Assembly: GCF_945952095.1 (NCBI RefSeq) | Contig: NZ_CAMFHL010000111.1 | Location: forward strand, 1-21,494 | Length of the DNA stretch: 21,494 bases | DNA from: an uncultured Arsenicibacter sp. | GTDB lineage: Bacteria > Bacteroidota > Bacteroidia > Cytophagales > Spirosomataceae | Direction: 5' to 3' | Shown: positions 1 through 6,796 of the stretch, one piece after another | Layout of the letters: every line of letters begins with the position of its first letter | How positions within the stretch are numbered: the stretch's first letter is position 1 | Made by a program: the position numbers and the translations under genes | The notes under the pieces: generated by a model | What the model saw: only the letters and a program-made list of their open reading frames with translations | Databases searched by the model: none | What the model was told of the DNA's origin: nothing

Positions 1-54
1 TCATCTTTTATGCTAAGCGCGGATCGGAATTCGAGCGACGCTAAAGAAAGGTAA
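1..54 (+). CDS. Upstream fragment of DUF1080 gene (3' end of frame 1, partial)
   Basis: Frame 1 is open from the window edge to a TAA at 52-54. Its residues A-D-R-N-S (19-33) resemble the R-N-S-G step that directly precedes V-M-L in DUF1080 proteins; the intact paralogue in this window (from 6797) has S-N-S-G-V-Y-L-Q at the same step. After R-N-S the frame diverges into unrelated residues and stops, while the homologous reading resumes in frame 3 at V-M-L-Q (51-62). Seventeen bases separate the two matches where one codon is expected, a net excess of about 14 bases. The match is only a few residues, so this reading is tentative. It could instead be the tail of an unrelated upstream gene. Confidence 0.35.
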   Translation, partial: SSFMLSADRNSSDAKER

Positions 55-551
55 TGCTCCAGCTGCAGGAACCGCAACTGATGGGCCTGAAGCAGGACTT
101 CCCGATCTCGCTGGAAATGCAGTTTCTCGGCGGCGACGGTACCCATGAGCGGCATACTGCCAACCTGTGTACACCGGGTACCAACGTCTTTCTGAACGAC
201 AAGCTGTTTACGCCCCATTGCGTAGACTCACGCTCGAAAACCTACCACGGCGACCGTTGGGTACATGCCGAAGCGCTCGTACTGGGCGATTCGCTGGTGA
301 AGCACATTGTGGAAGGCGATACGGTGCTGACCTATACCAAACCGCAGATCGGCGGCGGCAATGTGAGCGATTATGATCCGGCACAGAAGAAGGACGGACA
401 ACTGATTAAGAGTGGTTATCTCTCATTACAAAGCGAGAGCCATCCGGTTGAATTCCGGAAAGTAGCCATTTTTGACCTGGGGCCATATATGCATAACCGG
501 AAGCAGCTGCAGGCTAAACTAAAGGAACTGCAAAGCCGTAAAACTCCGTAA
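54..551 (+). CDS. DUF1080 (3-keto-disaccharide hydrolase-like) protein, C-terminal part, probably frame-broken
   Basis: This 165-residue frame matches the C-terminal two thirds of DUF1080 proteins, the concanavalin-like fold now linked to 3-keto-glycoside hydrolysis. Visible signatures are G-L-K-Q-D-F-P-I-S near residues 11-19, N-L-C-T-P-G-T, K-T-Y-H-G-D-R-W, the I-V-E-G-D-T-V-L-T-Y stretch and a final H-P-V-E-F-R-K-V segment. A secreted DUF1080 protein normally begins with a signal peptide and a first beta-sheet half; here an in-frame TAA (42-44) lies just upstream of the ATG, so the first half is missing from this frame. The ATG overlaps the stop of frame 1 as TAATG, so coupled re-initiation after a frameshift is possible. 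A sequencing error or a decayed gene are the alternatives. A strong terminator follows 18 bases after the stop. Confidence 0.75.
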   Translation: MLQLQEPQLMGLKQDFPISLEMQFLGGDGTHERHTANLCTPGTNVFLNDKLFTPHCVDSRSKTYHGDRWVHAEALVLGDSLVKHIVEGDTVLTYTKPQIGGGNVSDYDPAQKKDGQLIKSGYLSLQSESHPVEFRKVAIFDLGPYMHNRKQLQAKLKELQSRKTP

Positions 552-569
552 TTGCAAGCCTTTTTCAAT

Positions 570-609
570 AAAAAGAGCCGGTATCCAAACAGGACTACCG
601 GCTCTTTTT
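570..609. terminator. Bidirectional rho-independent terminator
   Basis: A perfect 14-bp inverted repeat (570-583 and 596-609) with a 12-base loop. The arms are AAAAAGAGCCGGTA and its complement, so a U-rich tail is produced on either strand. It sits between the convergent DUF1080 gene (plus, ends 551) and the small minus-strand gene ending at 638, and can serve both. Confidence 0.9.
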
Positions 610-637
610 ATTGCTCTGTAAATCAGGAGTGCATTAG

Positions 638-883
638 CTAGTTCAGGAGAACACTTTCTCCCAGAACCCAGATTTCGTCTCGGTTATGGATGTAGAAATA
701 CCCCTCTTCCTGTTCTTCTTCCTCAATAGTAAACGTTAGTTGAGGGAAAGGGGAGTTTGTTGATTTCCAGCCGGTAAACTCGAATAACCAGCGGGCGACG
801 CTCTCCGAAACAGCAATGCCTTCGTGAGCCATAATCATGGGTTCGTTATTTTCGTACCCAAGTATGAAATACATCTTGACCAT
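638..883 (-). CDS. Small hypothetical protein, 81 aa
   Basis: Not recognised. The chosen start (M-V-K-M-Y-F) gives 81 residues, acidic in the middle (a run E-E-E-E-Q-E-E near residue 57) with many aromatic residues and a terminal I-W-V-L-G-E-S-V-L-L-N. There is no signal peptide or membrane segment in this version. The same frame stays open back to an ATG at 1048, which would add 55 residues including a hydrophobic stretch (about A-L-V-W to C-L-I). That start overlaps the 3' end of the next gene by 14 bases, and the added DNA is AT-rich and looks like intergenic sequence, so I prefer the shorter form. It could be transcribed as a tail of the large minus-strand gene upstream. The terminator at 570-609 follows it. 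Confidence 0.5.
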   Translation of the reverse strand: MVKMYFILGYENNEPMIMAHEGIAVSESVARWLFEFTGWKSTNSPFPQLTFTIEEEEQEEGYFYIHNRDEIWVLGESVLLN

Positions 884-1034
884 TTTGTCCAGCTTATTTT
901 TTCTACATGAGGTTATTCTGCTGCTTAATTTAAGCTTATTCTGAATAAGACACATTAAAAGTAAAGAAAAAGTTAGCCAGTTAACAAATAAAGCCCATAC
1001 TAAAGCTTTTTTCTGAAAGAAACGATGTAAGTCA

Positions 1035-3989
1035 TTACTGACGGACAACTTTCAGTGTTTTGAAACGGTTGCCTGCCCGAATCGTAATGAAATAAAAGCC
1101 CGGTGTATGGCCAAGTTGCACGTTGACAGGCTTTCCGGCTGAGCTTTGTTCAATTAGTTGTTTAGATACACGCTTGCCTTGCAGATCCGTGATCTCAATC
1201 GTTGCTGTCGGGTCGTTAATCTCAGAGATGATAATATCAACGCTGTTTGCCAAAGTCGGATTTCCTAGCAGCGTTACATCCAGTTCATTGGATAAGTTAT
1301 TAGCTGACTCCCGGCCGCTAAGCGCACAGCTGGCTTTAGCATCCCACTGGTATTGGGTGAAGTAGTAAGTACCATCCGGATATTTTTGCCGCGCAATTAG
1401 CACAAAAGGATCGATCGTTGACGATGGATTCTGAATATCCTGAATCAGAGCCGGACTATCAATCTGGTTGAGGCAGTTCGTTGTCCAGCCGGTGATGCCT
1501 ACGCTCAGATACTCAATCAGCGATCCGTTGCCGCCATTAGGCCGGAACCGGATCACGCCTGTCTGGCAGTTATACTCCGGCGCAAGCAGCGTAAGCAGAG
1601 GACCCTGGCTGGAAACAGGGCTGTTGCAGCCGGCCGGATTCGTGAGGGATGGTGGCGTTGTTGTACTGCAATTAACCGGACAGATCAGTTTGTAATTCCA
1701 TGTATAACTCACCACCGCAGTTGGATTGCTTGCCTGTCGGGCATACAGCGTAAAGGGTTGCACATCACAAGCGGGCTGGACAAGGTATGGGCCCGCCTGG
1801 TTCGACCAGCCGGTTATACCAACTGAAAGGTATGAAACGGTGCTGCCATCACCCCCATAAGACTGAAAGGTAAATGAGCCGGTCGCACAATCATAGAGTG
1901 GCTGGATGAGGGTAAGCGGACTGGTTACAGAGCAGCTGTTGACGGTAGCTGACACCGTTTGCGAAGTAACCAGCGTCCCCGATTGAACCGTGAGTGTATA
2001 GGCCTGTGGGCCCGTCTGTTGGGCTAGTAGGGTCTGACTGAACGCTGCACTGGCCGTTGTGCCGGAGACCGGTACCGTACCATTGGTGAGTGTAAAGGCA
2101 TAAGGGCTGGCTAACACCCCCACGTTAGCGGAGAACGAAAGCGGCTGGCCGGCACAGACAGTAGCCGGCGACACGGTCAACCCTGTCACTACCGGAGCGG
2201 CTGTTTCGACCGGGGCGGTCAGAATGGTGCCGTTTTGGCCGACAGCAACATACACATTTCCGCCAAAGCGTACACTGGTAAGATTTTGAGTGGTATTGCT
2301 GATTTGCCGTGTCCAGCTGGTACCGTTGGGGGAAGTATAGATCAGACCATTGGTGCCGACAGCAACAAATGTGTTATTGGCATAGATGACAGACTGAAGG
2401 ATACCGGTATCATTCGGTGATTGCCTCGTCCAGGTAATGCCGTCCGGTGAGGTCTGTATTGTAACAATATTCTGATCAAGGCTGGTCCGGACGTTTCCTA
2501 CCGCAACAAACAGCCCGTTTCCAAATGCAATATCATTTGGCGTTTCCAAAGGATAGGTGTATGTCCAGTTCGTTAAGTCAGTCGACCGGACAGAACTGAT
2601 TCCAACCGTGATATAGGTGCCGTTACCGTAAGCAATACCGGTGAAAGGGTAAAAGTTGACCGGTGTTGTTAACCGTTGCCAGTTATAACCATCGGTTGAG
2701 GTAGTCAGGATAGCGTCAGTACCTAGGGCAAAGAACCGGTTGTTCCGGAAGCGTATTTTGTATCTGGCCTGCGGGTTATTCCGGTTTGCAAGCCAGTTGA
2801 AACCATCCGTTGAACTATAGGCATTGGTTGATGAATTAAAGACCAGCAGAAAGGCTCCTAATCCATAATCGATGCCAGTCATTTCGTTAGTGGTTGGAGC
2901 AGTTTGGCTTAATTCCCAGTTGATACCATCCGTTGAAACGAGGTTTGCGCCCTGACCGCCGACAGTCACAAACCGGCCATTGCCATAGGCAAGGTCGAGC
3001 AGCGGCTTGGTGGTGCCCTGCGCACGCCTTGTCCAGGTAACACCATCCGGTGATGTAGTGATAGCCCCGGTTTCACCGACCGCTACATATAAATTATTGC
3101 CAAAGGCAACACCGAAAAGGGCAGTAGAGACATTGCTGGTACGGGAAGTCCAGTTGATGCCGTCCGGCGAGGTTCGTATCTGGCCTAAATTGCCGACTGC
3201 GGTAAATTGGCCGCTTGCATAATTTACAGCCTGAAAAGAGCCATCAAGCCCACTACCGCTCCGGACGGTGTAATTGACTGCGTCCGGCGACGACAAAATA
3301 CCGCCAAACGGGCTTACATTTACATACAATCCATTTCCATATGCCAGACCATTAGACGGGATAGCCGGGATGCTTTGTTTCGTCCAGATAATGCCATCCG
3401 GTGAGGTCACAATTGTACCGGCAATGTAAGCTGCCACGAACTGATTATTCCCGTAGATGATCTCTCGGAGTTCTATCGTCACATCACTATTTCTGGCAGT
3501 CCAGATTACGCCATCAGGGGAGGTCAGAATGGTGCCGGTTTCGCCGACGGCCACAAACAGATTTTGGGCATAGGTAATATTGTAAAGCGTCTTAGTGATA
3601 CCGCTTGTTCGCGCCGTCCAGCTGATACCATCTGTTGAGGTCAGAATGGTACCATTTTCGCCGACGGCCGCATAGCGCTGATTCCCGAATGCAACTCCAT
3701 ACAGTTTGACTGATGTGCCGCTGATTTGTGTATCCCAGTTGATACCGTCCGTTGAGCGCTTAATGAATCCCTGATCCCCGACGGCCACAAACGCGTTTGT
3801 GCCGTATATGACTCCATTCAGATTGATATGCGTGCGGTTTGTCCAGGTGATCTGTGCCACACTTCGATTAGACAGCGATAAACAACTTAGTGTCAGCAAC
3901 AAAATCAGGAAATGCAAGCGCGAACGAGTGTGCAAAACGCCTTTTATTGCTAAAGCCGAAAGCGTGTGAGTGGGTAGAAAACTATCCAT
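1035..3989 (-). CDS. Secreted T9SS cargo protein with 14 propeller-type repeats, Ig-like region and sorting domain
   Basis: The 984-residue protein has a long N-region, a hydrophobic core (27-39) and probable cleavage after S-V-A-Q46. Residues 47-592 hold 14 consecutive units of about 39 residues with the pattern S-(P/T)-D-G-x-x-W-T ... Y-G-N-x-x-F-V-A-V-G-x-x-G-x-I-x-T, as in BNR/Ycf48-like propeller blades. An Ig-like region follows (593-688), then two similar modules (690-770, 797-888) sharing Y-L-S-V-G-I-T-G-W. The tail (903-984) is a type A T9SS sorting domain with G-K-R-V, P-G-F-Y-F-I and a final K-T-L-K-V-V-R-Q, so outer-membrane export and surface attachment or release are inferred. 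The ATG at 3989 is the only methionine before the hydrophobic core; a TTG start nearer the core is possible. Ligand and role are unknown; a surface binding function is a guess. Confidence 0.9.
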   Translation of the reverse strand: MDSFLPTHTLSALAIKGVLHTRSRLHFLILLLTLSCLSLSNRSVAQITWTNRTHINLNGVIYGTNAFVAVGDQGFIKRSTDGINWDTQISGTSVKLYGVAFGNQRYAAVGENGTILTSTDGISWTARTSGITKTLYNITYAQNLFVAVGETGTILTSPDGVIWTARNSDVTIELREIIYGNNQFVAAYIAGTIVTSPDGIIWTKQSIPAIPSNGLAYGNGLYVNVSPFGGILSSPDAVNYTVRSGSGLDGSFQAVNYASGQFTAVGNLGQIRTSPDGINWTSRTSNVSTALFGVAFGNNLYVAVGETGAITTSPDGVTWTRRAQGTTKPLLDLAYGNGRFVTVGGQGANLVSTDGINWELSQTAPTTNEMTGIDYGLGAFLLVFNSSTNAYSSTDGFNWLANRNNPQARYKIRFRNNRFFALGTDAILTTSTDGYNWQRLTTPVNFYPFTGIAYGNGTYITVGISSVRSTDLTNWTYTYPLETPNDIAFGNGLFVAVGNVRTSLDQNIVTIQTSPDGITWTRQSPNDTGILQSVIYANNTFVAVGTNGLIYTSPNGTSWTRQISNTTQNLTSVRFGGNVYVAVGQNGTILTAPVETAAPVVTGLTVSPATVCAGQPLSFSANVGVLASPYAFTLTNGTVPVSGTTASAAFSQTLLAQQTGPQAYTLTVQSGTLVTSQTVSATVNSCSVTSPLTLIQPLYDCATGSFTFQSYGGDGSTVSYLSVGITGWSNQAGPYLVQPACDVQPFTLYARQASNPTAVVSYTWNYKLICPVNCSTTTPPSLTNPAGCNSPVSSQGPLLTLLAPEYNCQTGVIRFRPNGGNGSLIEYLSVGITGWTTNCLNQIDSPALIQDIQNPSSTIDPFVLIARQKYPDGTYYFTQYQWDAKASCALSGRESANNLSNELDVTLLGNPTLANSVDIIISEINDPTATIEITDLQGKRVSKQLIEQSSAGKPVNVQLGHTPGFYFITIRAGNRFKTLKVVRQ
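1326..1922 (-). repeat. Twin modules sharing a YLSVGITGW motif (coding)
   Basis: Residues 690-770 and 797-888 of the secreted protein align over the order L-x-P-x-Y-(D/N)-C-x-T-G-x-(F/I), then G-G-(D/N)-G-S, then Y-L-S-V-G-I-T-G-W, then P-F-x-L-x-A-R-Q, then Y-x-W. They are separated by a proline/serine/threonine linker of about 26 residues. I do not recognise a named family. Confidence 0.75.
2214..3851 (-). repeat. Fourteen ~39-residue propeller repeats (coding)
   Basis: Tandem degenerate repeats of about 117 bp within the secreted protein. Individual units run 33 to 45 residues (47-79, 80-118, 119-157 and so on to 554-592). The DNA repeats the complement of S-P-D-G codons every unit. Units 5, 6 and 8-12 are the most diverged. 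Confidence 0.85.
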
Positions 3990-4154
3990 GGTTGGAATAT
4001 AAAGAGGTGAAGTGTAAAGTTAAGTATATTTTCCTTTATTGTCAGTTGACTACTTCTGCCGTTTACTTACCGGCTCATTCGCTAACATACTTGTCCGGCT
4101 ATTATCTTGTCTTGCAGGATTTAGTACATTTACGGTTTTACAAACCGCCTTTGC

Positions 4155-6560
4155 ATGACCGGCATCAATCAGCCTGATCATATGGATATGGCTACGGCCA
4201 ATGAACGTTTTGAGTTACTGGCAAAAGCAACAAGAGACGCTGTATGGGACTGGGATTTAGACAAAAACACCGTTTGGTGGAATGACGGCATTAATGCCTT
4301 ATTCGGGCATTCGGTTGACAAGTTGCCGCCCGGCCCTGAATCCTGGTCCGATTACATTCATCCCGACGATAAGGATGCTGTGCTGACCAGTATTCACGAG
4401 GTTATTGATCAGGGTAAGGCAAACTGGTCAGGCGAATACCGGTTCCGGCGGGCCGACGGCTCCTATGCGTACGTTTATGACCGGGGCTATATCATGCACC
4501 GTGACGGCAAATCGGTCCGGATGCTCGGGTCGATGCAGGATGTTACGTCGGTGCGGGAACTGAGCCGCCAGCGCGAAGCCGAACAGGAAAAATACCGGCT
4601 GGCGCTACAGGCTTCCGGCCTGGGTACGTGGGACTATAACCTGATGACCGGTGAGCTGATCTGGGATGACCGGTGCCGCGAACTGTTCGGCGTCCTGCCC
4701 GGTACACCCGTAAACTGGGATTTGTTTGTCAGCGGTTTGCATCAAGACGACCGTCAGGTTGCCCTGGAGGGCGTTGAGCAAGCCCTGGCAGGCATTAACG
4801 AAGGCCAGTATGATATTCAATACCGGACTGTTGGCCTGCATGATAACCAGGAACGCTGGGTACGGGCGACCGGCAAAGCCTATTTCAAAAAGAACGGGGA
4901 GCCTTACCGGTTCATCGGAACGGTGCAGAGCCTGACCGAACAAAAACAGAAAGACTTACTGCTGAGTGCTTCCGAAGAGCGCTTTAAAACCGTTATCGAA
5001 CAAGCGCCGGTAGCCATGCTCGTGCTGAAAGGACCGGATATGGTGTTTGATACGGTGAATGACAGCATGCTCGCCTTGATCGACAAAACACCGGACATTG
5101 TCGGAAAGCCGATGCTGGAGGTACTGCCGGAAATTACGGGTCAACCGGTTACGGGTATCATGGAAAAGGTCTATGCAAGCGGAGAGTCTCATTATGCCTG
5201 GGAAATCCTGGTAAACCTGAACCGGAACGGCCGCCTGGAAGATGCCTACTTTAATGTGGCTTACACGCCCATGCGCCGGAATGGCGTGATTACGGGCATT
5301 ATCGAAGTGGCAGCCGAAGTGACGGAGCAGGTAAAAGCCAGGATTGCGCTCGAAAAAAGTGAACAACGCTTCCGGACGTTTATTGAGGAAGCTCCCTTTG
5401 CAATCGGGGTGTATGTGACAGAAGACATCATCATCGAAAACAGCAACAAGGTGCTGCTGAATATGTGGAGCAAGGATGCATCGGTGATCGGTAAGCCCAT
5501 GGAAGAAGCCATTCCGGAGCTTAAAGGCCAGCCGTTTATCGACTTGCTGAAAAATGTGTACCGTACCGGCATTACCTATGATACGACAGAGCAGGAGGCA
5601 ATGTTGCTGGATAACGGTGAGCTGAAACCGTTCTGGTTCAATTTTACCTACAAGCCGCTGAAAAACGAAAAAGGGGAGGTGTATGCCATTCTGCATATGG
5701 CGGTCGATGTGTCGGCACAGGTAAAAGCCAGAATTGCGCTCGAAAAGGCGGAAGAAGAGCTCCGGAAAGCACAACAGAATCTGGAACGGCAGGTGGAACA
5801 ACAGACCAGCGAACTGCGGATGACCAATCTGGACCTCAAACGTTCGAATGATAGTTTGCAGCAGTTTGCCTATGTCGCCAGCCACGATTTACAGGAGCCG
5901 CTGCGCAAAATTCAGTCCTTCGGGAGTTTGCTCCAGGAACAATACGCCCGTGAGCTGGGTGAGTCAGGGCATGATATGCTGCGGCGGATGCAGCACGCCA
6001 GCGAACGGATGTCATTGCTGATCAAGGACCTGCTGGCGTATTCGCGGATTACGACGCATCAGCTGACATTCCAGTCTGTCAGCCTGAATCAGGTCATGGA
6101 AAAAGTGAAGGACACGCTGGAGTGGCAAATTGAGGATGCCGGTGCAGAATTGATAATTGACAGACTGCCTGACATACAGGGCGATAGCCTGCAACTGGGG
6201 CAGCTTTTTCAGAACCTGCTCTCCAATGCCATTAAGTTCCGGAAGCCTGGTGTGCCGCCACGCATTACGGTACGTTGTCAAACCGTAGACGAAGCGCAGC
6301 TGTCGCCGGCTGTTCATCCGGCGCGTAAAGCTGCCCGATATTATCAAATCAGCGTGGCTGACAACGGGATCGGCTTCGACAATAAATACCTGGACCGCAT
6401 TTTTGAAGTCTTCCAGCGGCTCCACGGCAAATCAACTTACGAAGGTACCGGCATTGGTCTGGCGATCTGTCAGAAAGTGGCGGCCAACCACGGTGGAGCC
6501 ATTACCGCCCGCAGCGAAACCGGACAAGGCGCTACCTTCGACGTGTATCTGCCGGGGTAA
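4155..6560 (+). CDS. Soluble multi-PAS sensor histidine kinase (4 PAS domains, HisKA, HATPase)
   Basis: This is an 801-residue cytoplasmic kinase without signal peptide or membrane segment. Four PAS units lie at about 12-135, 147-265, 273-395 and 403-525; the first two resemble PAS_3-type domains with their C-terminal PAC segments. A coiled coil (about 525-570) leads to the DHp helix with A-S-H577-D-L-Q-E-P-L-R-K, where His577 is the expected autophosphorylation site. The catalytic domain shows the N box L-L-S-N691-A-I-K-F, the G1 box D-N-G-I-G-F, F box F-E-V-F-Q-R-L and G2 G-T-G-I-G-L-A-I. It is an orphan: no response regulator is adjacent. The PAS ligand cannot be told from sequence. Met10 and Met12 are alternative starts. 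It is transcribed divergently from the propeller-repeat gene across a 165-base gap. Confidence 0.93.
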   Translation: MTGINQPDHMDMATANERFELLAKATRDAVWDWDLDKNTVWWNDGINALFGHSVDKLPPGPESWSDYIHPDDKDAVLTSIHEVIDQGKANWSGEYRFRRADGSYAYVYDRGYIMHRDGKSVRMLGSMQDVTSVRELSRQREAEQEKYRLALQASGLGTWDYNLMTGELIWDDRCRELFGVLPGTPVNWDLFVSGLHQDDRQVALEGVEQALAGINEGQYDIQYRTVGLHDNQERWVRATGKAYFKKNGEPYRFIGTVQSLTEQKQKDLLLSASEERFKTVIEQAPVAMLVLKGPDMVFDTVNDSMLALIDKTPDIVGKPMLEVLPEITGQPVTGIMEKVYASGESHYAWEILVNLNRNGRLEDAYFNVAYTPMRRNGVITGIIEVAAEVTEQVKARIALEKSEQRFRTFIEEAPFAIGVYVTEDIIIENSNKVLLNMWSKDASVIGKPMEEAIPELKGQPFIDLLKNVYRTGITYDTTEQEAMLLDNGELKPFWFNFTYKPLKNEKGEVYAILHMAVDVSAQVKARIALEKAEEELRKAQQNLERQVEQQTSELRMTNLDLKRSNDSLQQFAYVASHDLQEPLRKIQSFGSLLQEQYARELGESGHDMLRRMQHASERMSLLIKDLLAYSRITTHQLTFQSVSLNQVMEKVKDTLEWQIEDAGAELIIDRLPDIQGDSLQLGQLFQNLLSNAIKFRKPGVPPRITVRCQTVDEAQLSPAVHPARKAARYYQISVADNGIGFDNKYLDRIFEVFQRLHGKSTYEGTGIGLAICQKVAANHGGAITARSETGQGATFDVYLPG
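5328..5746 (+). repeat. Direct repeat pair marking a PAS duplication
   Basis: Positions 5328-5356 and 5718-5746 are identical over 29 bases apart from one G/A difference. They encode the linker V-K-A-R-I-A-L-E-K after PAS3 and after PAS4. The 390-bp (130-codon) spacing equals one PAS unit, so the fourth PAS probably arose by tandem duplication of the third, or the linker was homogenised by recombination. Confidence 0.85.
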
Positions 6561-6565
6561 GGAGT

Positions 6566-6629
6566 GAAAGAACGAAAGAGTGAAAGAGTGAATGGGCGAA
6601 AGAGCGAGAGGGTGAAAGAGCGAGAGGGT
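6566..6629 (+). repeat. Octanucleotide tandem repeat, 8 units
   Basis: Eight successive 8-bp units with consensus GARAGRGY start at 6566, 6574, 6582, 6590, 6598, 6606, 6614 and 6622; only the first (ending AAC) and fourth (GAATGGGC) depart from it. The array is purine-rich on the plus strand and begins 5 bases after the kinase stop. It is not coding in any convincing frame. Confidence 0.85.
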
Positions 6630-6696
6630 GGCTGACGCGCTATACCGTTCGCTCTTTCACTCTTTGCCGCGTCAGCGGCCACTCTTTCGCTCTTTG
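6614..6696. repeat. Imperfect inverted repeat built on the octamers; possible terminator
   Basis: GCTGACGCG (6631-6639) is matched by its exact complement CGCGTCAGC (6668-6676). Outside it the octamers at 6614-6630 pair with the complementary pyrimidine run at 6680-6696, with two mismatches and a 3-base bulge. The 28-base loop itself holds more complementary octamers (from about 6649). A long stem-loop could form at the RNA or single-stranded DNA level. It may end transcription of the kinase gene, but it lacks a clear U tract. Confidence 0.65.
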
Positions 6697-6796
6697 TTAA
6701 GATACCCGAATAACTCGCTAATTTTCTATAAAATCTCCATAAGTAAACACTCGTTCTTTGTATAGTTCAACTGTGCTCATGCAGAACGAATAATGA

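Noticed and set aside
21..40. GGATCGGAATTCGAGCG-like stretch resembling a linker or sequencing adapter
   Set aside because: It differs from the common adapter at several positions and still encodes part of the expected R-N-S motif, so contamination is not supported.
2214..3851. Regular repeats that might suggest a CRISPR-like array
   Set aside because: The repeats are degenerate, about 117 bp in period and lie in one open frame as protein blades.
4042..4066. Two GTT-centred 9-mers upstream of the PAS kinase resembling LytTR half-sites
   Set aside because: Their starts are 16 bp apart with a 7-bp gap, not the 12-13 bp gap of LytTR sites, and the two copies differ.
4107..4132. TTG and TACATTTA as a Bacteroidota-type promoter (TTTG / TAnnTTTG) before the PAS kinase
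   Set aside because: One base off the -7 consensus and a short spacer (15 bases). Plausible but too weak to list as a feature.
4956..5885. Minus-strand frame (309 codons) opposite the PAS kinase
   Set aside because: Antisense shadow of well-supported PAS domains; its product is rich in His/Phe/Arg as expected from the complement.
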